Below are positions 17,174 to 25,060 of a stretch of DNA of 64,000 nt, one piece after another; positions within the stretch are counted from its first letter, which is position 1; each line of letters starts with the position of its first letter. The stretch covers positions 1-64,000 of the forward strand of contig NZ_JAALJH010000003.1 of assembly GCF_011064615.1 (NCBI RefSeq). The letters run 5' to 3'. The stretch is from Aquisphaera insulae. Lineage in GTDB: Bacteria; Planctomycetota; Planctomycetia; Isosphaerales; Isosphaeraceae. A model generated the notes under the pieces. The model saw only the letters and a list, made by a program, of their open reading frames with translations. It did no database searches and was not told the DNA's origin. The position numbers were made by a program, and so were the translations under genes.

Positions 17174-18073
17174 ATGGATCCCCCCAAACCTACCGAGTAC
17201 ACCCCGATGCCCGCCGCAACCGACCCGATCGTCACGACTCAATGGCTGGATGAGAACCTCCACCGCAAGGACCTTCGCGTGGTGGACATGCGCGGCTACG
17301 TGGTATCTCGCCTCGTCGAGCCGGGCGTCGAGGAGGCCGATTATCGGGGCGCCCGCAGCGAGTACGAGCACGCTCACATCCCGGGCGCCGTGTATATCGA
17401 CTGGACCCGCGACATCGTCGACCTCAATGATTCGGTCCCGGCCCAGATCGCGCCGCCGGATGAGTTTGCCCGGGCGATGTCGGAGCGGGGCATCGGCGAC
17501 GACACGCACGTCGTCGCGGTGGATCACAGCGGCGGCCAGTTCGCCACCCGGCTCTGGTGGGCGCTCCACTACTACGGGCATCCGGCCGTCAGCGTCCTGC
17601 AAGGGGGCTGGAACCGCTGGGTGGACGAGGACCGGAGCGTGGAATCGACCGAGCCGGTCGTGGCGCCGGCCGTGTTCACGCCGAGGGTCCGGCCGGAGCT
17701 CCGGTTGACGGCCGAGCGGCTCTCCGCCCGCCTCGGCGAGCCCGGCCTCCAGCTCCTGGACGCCCGCGACGCCGGCCAGTATAGCGGCGAGCGTCGGCGC
17801 GGGCCTCGCGGCGGACACATCCCGGGCGCGAGGAACCTGCCCCGCGAGACCTTCTTCGCCAGGGGAGGGGGGTTCCTGCCGGTCGACGAGCTCCGCGCGG
17901 CCGTGGAGGCCGCCGGGATCTCCGCCGATCGTCCCGTCGTCGCCTATTGCAACGGCGGCGTCGCGGCCACCGTGATCCTCTTCAACCTGGCCCGGCTGGG
18001 ATTCACCGACCTGGCCAACTACGACGGCTCGTGGAACGAGTGGAGCGGGCGCATGGACCTGCCGGTGGAGTGA
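17174..18073 (+). CDS. Two-domain rhodanese sulfurtransferase
   Basis: The 299-residue protein has two rhodanese modules. The first (about 20-150) is structural: its active-site position reads VVAVDHSGGQFAT, with Asp117 in place of Cys. The second (about 180-295) carries the catalytic Cys259 in VVAYCNGGVAATV, after the conserved DARDAGQYSGE and GGHIPGARNLP segments. The family moves sulfane sulfur from thiosulfate or 3-mercaptopyruvate to cyanide or thiols. The loop CNGGVA fits neither the CRKGVT (thiosulfate) nor the CGSGVTA (mercaptopyruvate) consensus exactly, so the donor is open. The start could be ATG 17174 or 17207; there is no clear Shine-Dalgarno before either. Confidence 0.88.
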   Translation: MDPPKPTEYTPMPAATDPIVTTQWLDENLHRKDLRVVDMRGYVVSRLVEPGVEEADYRGARSEYEHAHIPGAVYIDWTRDIVDLNDSVPAQIAPPDEFARAMSERGIGDDTHVVAVDHSGGQFATRLWWALHYYGHPAVSVLQGGWNRWVDEDRSVESTEPVVAPAVFTPRVRPELRLTAERLSARLGEPGLQLLDARDAGQYSGERRRGPRGGHIPGARNLPRETFFARGGGFLPVDELRAAVEAAGISADRPVVAYCNGGVAATVILFNLARLGFTDLANYDGSWNEWSGRMDLPVE

Positions 18074-18136
18074 CGGACGGAGCCCGATCGCGATTCGCGA
18101 TTCGCGGCCCCGCGCCTCCGCGGCTCGTCCCCTCCC

Positions 18137-19420
18137 TCAGCGTTCCTCGATCGGCGTGTAGGGCGTCTCGCCGGGGCCGACGTAGAGCTGCCGGGGGCGG
18201 ATGATCCGCAGGCCGGGGTCGGCGGCCTGCTCCTTCCAGTGGGCGATCCAGCCGGGCATCCGGCCGATCGCGAAGAAGACCGAGTACATCTCGCGGGGGA
18301 TGCCGATCGCTCGCATCACGATGCCGTTGTAGAGGTCGGCATTGGGGAACAGGCGGTGGTCGACGAAGTAGGAATCCGCGGCGGCCCTGGCCTCGAGCTC
18401 GAGCGCGATGGGGAGCAGGGGGTCGGCGACCGGGTTCTTCCCCGCGAGTCGCTCGGCGATCTGCCGGAGGATCCTCGCCCTCGGGTCGAGGCTCCGATAC
18501 ATCGTGTGGCCGAAGCCGACGAGCCGGAAGCCGTCCTTCCGTTCCCGGACGCGGGCGATCGCCTGGTCGATCGTGAACTCGCCGCGGCGGATGGCCTCGA
18601 GCATCTCGACGGCGGCGATCGTGGCGCCGCCGTGGACGGGGCCCCAGAGCGAGGAGATCCCCGCCGCGCACGAGGCGAAGAGGTTGGCCCGGCTCGAGCC
18701 GACGACGCGGACCGTGGTGGTGCTGCCGCCCATCTCGTGGTCGGCGTGGAGGATCAGGAGCTGGTCCAGGGCGTGCACCATCTCCTCGGGGGCGACGTAC
18801 TCCTTGAACGGCTCGGAGAACATCATGTGGAGGAAGTCGCCCGCGTAGGAGAGCCGCGGGTCGGTGTAGAGGAACGGCAGCCCCATCGAGCGCCGGTAGG
18901 AGTAGGCCGCGATCGTCCGGACCTTGCTCAGCAGCCAGGCGGCCTCCTCGTCGAAGTCGTCGGCCTTGCCCTCCTTGGGCCGATGGTAGAAGCACGCCAG
19001 GGTGCTGACCATGGAGGAGAGCATCGCCATCGGCGGGGCGTCCACCGGGAACCCCTCGAAGTGGTACTTGAACGACTCGTGGAGGGCGGCGTTCGCCGTC
19101 AGCCGCGCCTGGAAGGCGTCGAGCTCGCCGCGTCCCGGGAGATGGCCGTAGATCAGCAGGAAGCTCGTCTCGACGAAGCTCGACCGCGCAGCGAGTTCCT
19201 CGATCGGGATGCCGCGATAGCGGAGGAGCCCGCGGTCGCCGTCGACGTAGGTGATGGCGCTGCGGGCCAGGGCCGTGTCGCGGAGCCCGTCGTCGATCGC
19301 CACCAGGCCGGACCGCCGACGGAGCCCGGAGAGGTCGATCGCCTCTTCCCCGTCGGCACCCCGGACCAGCGGCAGGTCCACGCTCCGGTCGTCGATCGTC
19401 AGCTTCGCGGTCCGCGCCAT
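18137..19420 (-). CDS. gltA: Citrate synthase
   Basis: The 427-residue protein is a type II (GltA-like) citrate synthase condensing acetyl-CoA and oxaloacetate. It has the N-terminal ITYVDGDRGLLRYRGIPIEE, LHADHEMGGSTTTVRVVGSS, the first catalytic His in LWGPVHGGAT, the second in VGFGHTMYRSLDPRARIL, and the Asp in FPNADLYNGI. All three catalytic positions are intact. Length and the N-terminal beta domain fit the Gram-negative hexameric form. A 2-methylcitrate synthase is possible but usually shorter. The gene lies 104 bases downstream of the ABC transporter that ends the lipid operon and is probably transcribed separately. Confidence 0.93.
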   Translation of the reverse strand: MARTAKLTIDDRSVDLPLVRGADGEEAIDLSGLRRRSGLVAIDDGLRDTALARSAITYVDGDRGLLRYRGIPIEELAARSSFVETSFLLIYGHLPGRGELDAFQARLTANAALHESFKYHFEGFPVDAPPMAMLSSMVSTLACFYHRPKEGKADDFDEEAAWLLSKVRTIAAYSYRRSMGLPFLYTDPRLSYAGDFLHMMFSEPFKEYVAPEEMVHALDQLLILHADHEMGGSTTTVRVVGSSRANLFASCAAGISSLWGPVHGGATIAAVEMLEAIRRGEFTIDQAIARVRERKDGFRLVGFGHTMYRSLDPRARILRQIAERLAGKNPVADPLLPIALELEARAAADSYFVDHRLFPNADLYNGIVMRAIGIPREMYSVFFAIGRMPGWIAHWKEQAADPGLRIIRPRQLYVGPGETPYTPIEER

Positions 19421-19524
19421 GGTCGAGGGCTCCAGCTCCGGCCTGCGGCGGGTCTCGTGCCCGCCTCGTGCGCCATTATACCGACGCCGCGGGCCTGGGG
19501 GCCATCATCGCGGCCCTTCGCCGC

Positions 19525-20214
19525 TCATCCCTCGGCCACCCTCCCGTCGCGCATCCGGATGACGCGGCCGGCGGCGGCGGCGACCTCGGCGCTGTGGGTG
19601 ATCAGCACCAGGGTCAGGCCCCGGCGACCGCGGAGGTCTTCCAGGAGCTGGAGGACCTCGGACTGGCTGCGGCTGTCGAGGTTCCCGGTCGGCTCGTCGG
19701 CCAGCAGGACCGAGGGCTCGTTGGCGAGCGCCCGCGCGATCGCCACCCGCTGCCGCTCGCCGACGGAGAGGTGCATCGGCCGGGCCTTGCGGCGGTGGGC
19801 CAGGCCGACCTGCTCGATGAGCGACTCCGCCCGCTCGGCCCGCTGGCGGGGCGAGAGCGTCGTTTCGAACATCGGGATCTGGACGTTCTCGACGGCGCTC
19901 AGCGTGTTCAGGATGTGGAATGACTGGAAGACGAAGCCGATCTCGCGTGCCCGGTATCGGTCGAGGTCCAGCTCCGCCAGCGGCGTGCCCTTGTAGTAGA
20001 CCTCGCCGGAGGTCGGGCGGTCGAGCCCGCCCAGCAGGTGCAGCAGCGTGGTCTTGCCGCAGCCGCTCGGGCCGACGATCGCGATCGACTCGTTGCGGCG
20101 GATCTCCACCGAGACGCCGCGGAGGGCGTGGACGTCGCCGTCGGGATAGACCCGGGTGAGGGCCTCGCCGCGGAGGAGGGGGGAATCGAGCTCGCGTCCG
20201 CTGGGATCATTCAT
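19525..20214 (-). CDS. ABC transporter ATP-binding protein, LolD/MacB type
   Basis: The 229-residue ATPase shows Walker A GPSGCGKTTLLHLLGGLD, a Q-loop (VFQSFHILNTLSAVEN), signature LSVGERQRVAIARALANEP and Walker B VLLADEPTGNLDS. The domain type and length match the LolD/MacB/FtsE group that works mechanically with FtsX-type permeases. Its start overlaps the permease stop by 8 bases, so the two are a unit. As last gene of the polyketide/lipid operon it most likely powers release or export of the product, or moves it within the envelope. Confidence 0.92.
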   Translation of the reverse strand: MNDPSGRELDSPLLRGEALTRVYPDGDVHALRGVSVEIRRNESIAIVGPSGCGKTTLLHLLGGLDRPTSGEVYYKGTPLAELDLDRYRAREIGFVFQSFHILNTLSAVENVQIPMFETTLSPRQRAERAESLIEQVGLAHRRKARPMHLSVGERQRVAIARALANEPSVLLADEPTGNLDSRSQSEVLQLLEDLRGRRGLTLVLITHSAEVAAAAGRVIRMRDGRVAEG

Positions 20215-21331
20215 GGCGGAGGGCCTCGCTCGGGTCCAGCGACGCGGCGCGGACGGCCGGATAGAGGCCGCCCAGCAGGCTCAGGGCCAGGCCCATCAGC
20301 AGCCCGAATCCCAGGACCGGGGTCGGGAGATTCGGGTCGATGAAGCCCTGCGCCGTGGGCGTGAGCGTCAGGGCCTTCAGGCCGAGGATCGCCAGGACCA
20401 TGCCGGCGGCCGCCCCGATCACCCCCAGGATCACGGACTCGCCCAGGATCAGCCGGAGCACCCGCGTCCGTCGCCAGCCGAGCGCCCGCAGGACGCCGAT
20501 CTCGCGGGTCCGTTCGAACACGGCCATGATCATGGTGTTGAGCATCCCCACCGCGCCCAGGATCAGGGCGAGTACCGTCGTCGCCCAGGCCATCACCTTG
20601 ACCAGGCGGATCTGCACGTCGCGCTCGACGTAGTCGCGAGCCGGGGTGGCGGCGACGCCCGGGATGGCGGCCTCGATCCGCTTCTGGAGGGCCTCGATCG
20701 CGGGCCGGCTCGGGTCCTCGGCCGCGACCACGATGCCCGTAACCTGCCCCTCGCGGCCCATCAGCTTCTGCAGGGTCGAGAGCGGCATGATCAGGGCCCC
20801 GCCCTCGAAGGCGCTGTCGCTCTCGAAGACGCCGACCACCTTGAAGGGCTCGCCGGCCACGTCGAGCGGGTCGCCCGCCTTCTTGCCCAGGTTGAGGGCC
20901 AGCACCCGGCCGAGGAGCGTCACGTTCCCCTCGCCCGGCTCGAACCAGCGGCCTTCCTTGAGGCGGGCACCCCGGAAGAGCAGGCTCCCCGCCTCCCAGC
21001 CGTTGACGATCGCGCTGGCGATCTGGGCCTGCTCGAAGCCGACCGTGTCCACGAGCGACGGGGCGACCTCCTTGACGCCGTCGATCGCGCGGAGGCGGCC
21101 GGCGAGCTTCTGATCCAGCGCGCTCGAGAGCTGGTTGCTGGTCCCGGCCCGGACCACGACGAGGTCGATCCCCTTGCCCTCGAAGAGGGTCAGGAACGAC
21201 TTCTCGAAGTTCCAGGCGATGCCGACCAGGTCCAGCACGGTGGCGATCGCCAGCGCCAGGCCGAACGCGGTCAGCAGCGTGCGGGCCCGTCGCCGGAACA
21301 GGTTGCGGGCCATGAGCGAGACGAATCGCAT
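20207..21331 (-). CDS. FtsX/MacB-type ABC transporter permease
   Basis: The 374-residue protein has one N-terminal helix (about 15-35), a periplasmic MacB-PCD-like domain (about 40-240) and three C-terminal helices near 260-285, 310-335 and 345-365. The segment FERTREIGVLRALGWRRTRVLRLIL is the coupling motif typical of FtsX-family permeases. Family members transport lipoproteins, macrolides or lipids, or pull on periplasmic partners. No membrane-fusion or outer-membrane partner is encoded nearby. The gene is 24 bases downstream of the first methyltransferase in the same operon, so a lipid-like biosynthetic product is the reasonable cargo. Confidence 0.9.
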   Translation of the reverse strand: MRFVSLMARNLFRRRARTLLTAFGLALAIATVLDLVGIAWNFEKSFLTLFEGKGIDLVVVRAGTSNQLSSALDQKLAGRLRAIDGVKEVAPSLVDTVGFEQAQIASAIVNGWEAGSLLFRGARLKEGRWFEPGEGNVTLLGRVLALNLGKKAGDPLDVAGEPFKVVGVFESDSAFEGGALIMPLSTLQKLMGREGQVTGIVVAAEDPSRPAIEALQKRIEAAIPGVAATPARDYVERDVQIRLVKVMAWATTVLALILGAVGMLNTMIMAVFERTREIGVLRALGWRRTRVLRLILGESVILGVIGAAAGMVLAILGLKALTLTPTAQGFIDPNLPTPVLGFGLLMGLALSLLGGLYPAVRAASLDPSEALRHE

Positions 21332-21355
21332 GGGAGTGGGGCTCTGGGGTTCGGG

Positions 21356-22210
21356 TCACGCTTCGGGCACGCGGCCGACGAGGACATAGCCGACGCCGCG
21401 CCAGACCTCGTGGTATTCCATCCCCGGGAGGACGCTCGCGGCGATCCCGCGGATGTCGAGCTTGCGGTAGCGCTCGACCATCTCCGTGAAGGCGTCGCCC
21501 AGGTGCATCAGGCGGGAGATGATCCAGTTGTCCAGCCCGGGGAGGCCGATCTTGTGGCCGAGCATCCGGTCGGTCAGGTTCGGCATCTCGTCCGAGACGA
21601 CGATCGTCGCGCCGGGGCGGGAGACGCGGACCATCTCGCGGAGCGAGCCCTCGGGGTCGTTGAAGTAGTTGAAGGCGCCGATGCTGAGCACGGCGTCGAA
21701 GCTGGCGTCGGGGAACGGCAGCGCCTCGGCCTCGCCCTGGATCAGCCGGACCCGCGGCGCGACCGCTCGCCGGCGGCAGTCCGCGAGCTGGGACCACGTG
21801 ACGTCGATCCCGGTCACGTCCCAGTCCGCGGGCATCCAGGGCAGGTAGACGCCGTCCCCCACGGCCACGTCCAGGAGGCTGAGCCCGGATCGCTGCGGCA
21901 GGTGCTTCAGCACCTGGTTCCGCGCCCGCCGCTCGCCGCCGTTGCACCACCAGGTGAACTTCTCCCAGAACCGGAACTTCGGCCAGAGCGGGCTGTCGTA
22001 GAACTCCTGGGCGACGCGGTTGTTCTCGTCGGACTGCCCCTTGACGATCAGGATGCCGTCCCGGATCGGGTACGAGGCCCCGCAACCCCCGCAGCCGAGC
22101 GAGGCCGCGGAGTCCGGGGCCAGCCCCGCCGCGCACCGCGGGCAGCGGAGGATGTCCAGGTCGCGGTCCCAGGGGGAAGTCGCCGTCAGCTCCTCGGGGA
22201 TCGTACTCAT
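21356..22210 (-). CDS. SAM-dependent methyltransferase with Trm112-like zinc ribbon
   Basis: The 284-residue protein begins with a Trm112-like zinc-binding module: CPRCAAGL and, 20 residues on, CGGCGASYPIRDGIL give two CxxC knuckles. A class I methyltransferase domain follows: motif I LLDVAVGDGVYLPW, acidic loop VTGIDVTW, and post-motif FDAVLSIGAFNYFNDPEGSL with EMVRVSRPGATIVVSDE. It is clearly paralogous to the next upstream gene, sharing the FYDxPxWxxFRxWExxxW segment. A role in O- or C-methylating the polyketide/lipid product is inferred from the operon. UbiE-like or rRNA substrates cannot be excluded by sequence alone. Confidence 0.85.
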   Translation of the reverse strand: MSTIPEELTATSPWDRDLDILRCPRCAAGLAPDSAASLGCGGCGASYPIRDGILIVKGQSDENNRVAQEFYDSPLWPKFRFWEKFTWWCNGGERRARNQVLKHLPQRSGLSLLDVAVGDGVYLPWMPADWDVTGIDVTWSQLADCRRRAVAPRVRLIQGEAEALPFPDASFDAVLSIGAFNYFNDPEGSLREMVRVSRPGATIVVSDEMPNLTDRMLGHKIGLPGLDNWIISRLMHLGDAFTEMVERYRKLDIRGIAASVLPGMEYHEVWRGVGYVLVGRVPEA

Positions 22211-22235
22211 GCGAATCTCCTCATCTCTAACGTGG

Positions 22236-23048
22236 TCAACGCGATGCCCCCGCGGGGCGACCGGGTGCGGGATGGATCAGGCAGTAGCCCAGCCGGTTCC
22301 AGATCGGGACGCGGACGAGGCCCGGCAGCTCGGCCGCCGCCAGGGCCGGCGGATCCAGGCCCAGGTCCACCACCATGTCCACGAAGGCGGCGTCCAGGCC
22401 GAGGGCACGGAGCCACGCCTTGTCGATCGACGGCCGGCCGATCAGGTGGCCGATCCCCGCGCGCTGGAGGCCGGGGACCTCGTCCGCGACGACGACCGGG
22501 CCCCCCTCGCGCGTGACCCGCCGCATCTCGCGGATCGAGGCGGCGTGGTTCCCGTAGTAGTTGAAGCCGCCGACCGAGTAGCAGGCGTCGAAGCTGCCGT
22601 CCGGGTACGGCAGGTGCTCCGCCTCGGCCCAGGCGAGGCGGCCGTCCATCCTCGGGTATCGCCCTCGGCAGGCGACGAGCTGCGTCCGCGCGATGTCCAC
22701 GCCGTGGATCGTCCAGGATTCGGGCAGGAAGCGGAGGTTCTCGCCGTCGCCGATGCCGACCTCGAGCACCCGCGCCGGGGCATCCTGCAGGGATTCGACC
22801 AGATGCCGGAGGATCTGCATCCGCGATCGCCGGGCCCCGCCCTGGAACGCGAGGAAGAGCCGCTCCCACTTGCGAAAGCGGATCCATCCCGGGCCGTCGT
22901 AGAAATCGGCCGCGATCCGGTTGCGGCCCGAGAGCACGCCGATCGCATCGAGGATGCCGTCGCGCGACGAGCCGCCGCGACCTCGGTCGCAGCCAGCGGC
23001 GAGTTCGGCGGTCGTCGGCTCGGTGATCTCGGCGATGCCCGCTGGCAT
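22236..23048 (-). CDS. SAM-dependent methyltransferase, paralogue lacking the zinc ribbon
   Basis: The 270-residue protein is colinear with its downstream neighbour: FYDGPGWIRFRKWERLF, motif I VLEVGIGDGENLRFLPE, GVDIARTQLVACRGRYPRM, FDACYSVGGFNYYGNHAASI and the C-terminal RVPIWNRLGYCLI. The N-terminal CxxC pairs of the paralogue are missing here. The two genes are 25 bases apart, so a tandem duplication with divergence is likely. They may act on different positions of the product, or form a heterodimer. Both belong to class I methyltransferases; the acceptor is unknown. Confidence 0.83.
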   Translation of the reverse strand: MPAGIAEITEPTTAELAAGCDRGRGGSSRDGILDAIGVLSGRNRIAADFYDGPGWIRFRKWERLFLAFQGGARRSRMQILRHLVESLQDAPARVLEVGIGDGENLRFLPESWTIHGVDIARTQLVACRGRYPRMDGRLAWAEAEHLPYPDGSFDACYSVGGFNYYGNHAASIREMRRVTREGGPVVVADEVPGLQRAGIGHLIGRPSIDKAWLRALGLDAAFVDMVVDLGLDPPALAAAELPGLVRVPIWNRLGYCLIHPAPGRPAGASR

Positions 23049-23076
23049 GGTCAGACTCCTTCGCGTCTCGAACCCG

Positions 23077-23859
23077 TCAGAATTCCACGTGCAGGGCCCG
23101 GGGCCCGGCGCGTCGCATCATCCAGTCGAAGATGCGGTCGGGCATGATTCGGAGGAACGCCAGCCCCACCCGCATGGAGAACGGGAAGACGCAGTTCCGG
23201 GGGCGCCGCAGGACGGCCCTCGCGACGTGCTTCGCGGCCTCCTCGGGCTCGATCATCTTGATCTTGTGCTTGTAGGGGACGCTCGTGCACATCGCCGTCC
23301 GGACGAACCCCGGGCAGACCGTGGTCACGCTGACGCCCCGCTTCGCCAGGCCCGGCCGAAGCGCCTCGAGGTAGGCGATCAGCGCGGCCTTGGACGACGA
23401 ATAGGAGATCATCCAGGGGAAGCCGCGATAGCCGGCCAGGCTGGCGATCCCGACGAGGTGGCCCCGGCCGCGGGAGAGCATGCCCGGCAGCACGGCCTCG
23501 ATCGACTCCGCGACGCCGAACAGGTTGACCTCGAAGGTCCGCTTGAGGGTCTCGATCTGGAGCTCCGGGACGAGCGTCAGCGTGCCGAAGCCGGCGCAGG
23601 CGACCAGGACGTCCACGGGTGCGACCTCGGCCTCGATCTCCGCGATCGCCGTGCGGAGCGCATCGCGGTCGGTCACGTCCGCGGCCCGGGAGGCGGCGGG
23701 CGTCCCCAGCTCCTTCAGCTCCGCCGAGACGGCCTCGAGCCCGGCCGCGTCGACGTCGACCAGGCCGAGGCTCGCCCCGCGGCGGGCCAGCTCCAGCGCG
23801 GTGGCGCGACCGATCCCATTCGCCGCGCCGGTGATCAGGACCATGGGACGCTCGCTCAT
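23077..23859 (-). CDS. Short-chain dehydrogenase/reductase
   Basis: The 260-residue protein is a classical SDR: cofactor loop TGAANGIG at residues 10-17, acidic Asp after the second strand (VDVDAAG), structural NLFG (Asn112) and the catalytic set Ser140, Tyr153, Lys157 in GIASLAGY and SYSSSKAA. The Asp suggests NAD(H) preference. The C-terminal 60 residues (PFSMRVGLAFLRIMPDRIFDW) are hydrophobic, as in SDRs that act on lipids, and could associate with the membrane. ATG 23859 overlaps the hydrolase stop by four bases, so the pair is translationally coupled. A keto or hydroxyl tailoring step on the product is likely. Confidence 0.88.
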   Translation of the reverse strand: MSERPMVLITGAANGIGRATALELARRGASLGLVDVDAAGLEAVSAELKELGTPAASRAADVTDRDALRTAIAEIEAEVAPVDVLVACAGFGTLTLVPELQIETLKRTFEVNLFGVAESIEAVLPGMLSRGRGHLVGIASLAGYRGFPWMISYSSSKAALIAYLEALRPGLAKRGVSVTTVCPGFVRTAMCTSVPYKHKIKMIEPEEAAKHVARAVLRRPRNCVFPFSMRVGLAFLRIMPDRIFDWMMRRAGPRALHVEF

Positions 23860-24728
23860 GAGCACACCTCGCAATCGGCGACGGGCGACAGGGGGCGGTT
23901 GTTCGGCAACGATTCCAGGAATTCGCGGACGGCCAGGACGAAGCCCTCCGGGTTCTCCTCCGGGGCCCGATGCTGGGCGTTCGGGATCAGCCGGCCCCGG
24001 CAGTCCGGCAGGCGTTCGGTCAGGTAGTCGGCCGTCGAGAGGAACGGCGAGTGCTCGCCGTAGAGGGCCAGGCACGGCTGCGCGACCGACGCGATCTGCG
24101 CCTCCGTGAGGCCGGCGTCGAGCTTGGAGTCGCGTCCGCACGTCGTCATCGCCAGCCGCATCACGCGCTTGAGCCCGGGCAGGCCCACCGCCTGGCGGAA
24201 CCTCAGCAGCCGCTGCTCATCGAGGCCCTTGACCTGGTCGAAGAAGGTCGTCAGGTCGTACCAGGTGTCCGACGAGAGCGTCACGCCGGCCTCCTCCGCC
24301 TCGCGGCGGAAGTTCTGCCAGTGCCCCCACCGGCTGACGTCCTCCAGGTGCCGGAGCGTCGGGAAATAGGGATCGGACAGGATGATCGCCTCGACCCGTC
24401 CGGGGTCGATCGCGGCCGCGTGGACGGCGATCACGGCCCCGAAGCTGTGGCCGACGAGGCGGGCCCGGTCGATCCCCCGCGCGTCCATGAGCGCGAGCAG
24501 GTCCCTGGCGTGGTCGAGCGACGTGTAGCCCTCGGCGGGGGCGTCGCTGTAGCCGTGGCCGCGGAGGTCATAGGCCGTGACGCGGTGGGTCTCCGCCAGC
24601 GCGGCGAACGTCCGCGAGAGGAACCAGACCGAGAGGTCCCCCGTCAGCCCGTGGATCAGCACCGCGTCCGGACCGGAGCCCGATTGCTGGACGTGGAGGG
24701 TCAGGCCGTTGGCCGCGATTCGTGGCAT
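23856..24728 (-). CDS. Alpha/beta hydrolase, possible product-releasing thioesterase
   Basis: The 290-residue protein has the alpha/beta hydrolase fold: oxyanion strand AVLIHGLTGD, YDLRGHGYSD, nucleophile elbow LVGHSFGAVI with Ser95, and a C-terminal His (about 253) in IPNAQHRAPEE. The acidic member is probably the Asp in the strand before the cap. No thioesterase domain is present in either large synthase, so this free hydrolase is the best candidate for releasing or cleaving the product. An ester hydrolase or C-C hydrolase is equally possible from sequence. It lies between the carrier protein and SDR genes in the operon. Confidence 0.85.
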   Translation of the reverse strand: MPRIAANGLTLHVQQSGSGPDAVLIHGLTGDLSVWFLSRTFAALAETHRVTAYDLRGHGYSDAPAEGYTSLDHARDLLALMDARGIDRARLVGHSFGAVIAVHAAAIDPGRVEAIILSDPYFPTLRHLEDVSRWGHWQNFRREAEEAGVTLSSDTWYDLTTFFDQVKGLDEQRLLRFRQAVGLPGLKRVMRLAMTTCGRDSKLDAGLTEAQIASVAQPCLALYGEHSPFLSTADYLTERLPDCRGRLIPNAQHRAPEENPEGFVLAVREFLESLPNNRPLSPVADCEVCS

Positions 24729-24776
24729 GGTCGTCCTCGCCGCGTGGTCAAGAAGCTGCCCCGGGAACGGGTCGGG

Positions 24777-25055
24777 TCACGAATGGTCGCGGAGGAAGGC
24801 GATGAGCTCGCCGATCTCCAGGTCGCGCTGCTCGCGGCGCCCGAGGTCGGCGAGGAAGGCGTCGAACGGCACCGGCCGGCCGAGGTGCGCCTGGATCGCC
24901 TCGCCGAGGACGACGGCGTCGATCGACGCCAGGCCGAGGTCGGCGAAGAACCGCGTCTCGGGGACGATTGGGGAGATCGGGTCGACGTTCAGGGCCTCGC
25001 GAAAGATCGCGCGAAGGTCCTCGAGCAATTCGGCCTCGGTCTGGACGGTACTCAT
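24777..25055 (-). CDS. Stand-alone acyl carrier protein
   Basis: The 92-residue protein is a helical carrier with the phosphopantetheine attachment serine at position 44 in ADLGLASIDAVVLGEAI, i.e. GLASID in place of the primary-metabolism GADSLD. The helix I-II loop and length are typical of discrete secondary-metabolism carrier proteins. The open frame continues upstream, but the ATG at 25055, preceded by AGGAAGGGTGAG, is the proper start. It begins 5 bases after the 1588-residue synthase gene ends. It may accept the finished chain, or act as a second carrier beside the single ACP inside the 2475-residue protein. Confidence 0.9.
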   Translation of the reverse strand: MSTVQTEAELLEDLRAIFREALNVDPISPIVPETRFFADLGLASIDAVVLGEAIQAHLGRPVPFDAFLADLGRREQRDLEIGELIAFLRDHS

Positions 25056-25060
25056 GACTC

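Noticed and set aside
18137..19420. GFGHTMYR in citrate synthase as a damaged active site
   Set aside because: The residues after the catalytic His vary in active enzymes (for example GHAVLR in vertebrate enzymes), and the His, DPR and Asp are all present.
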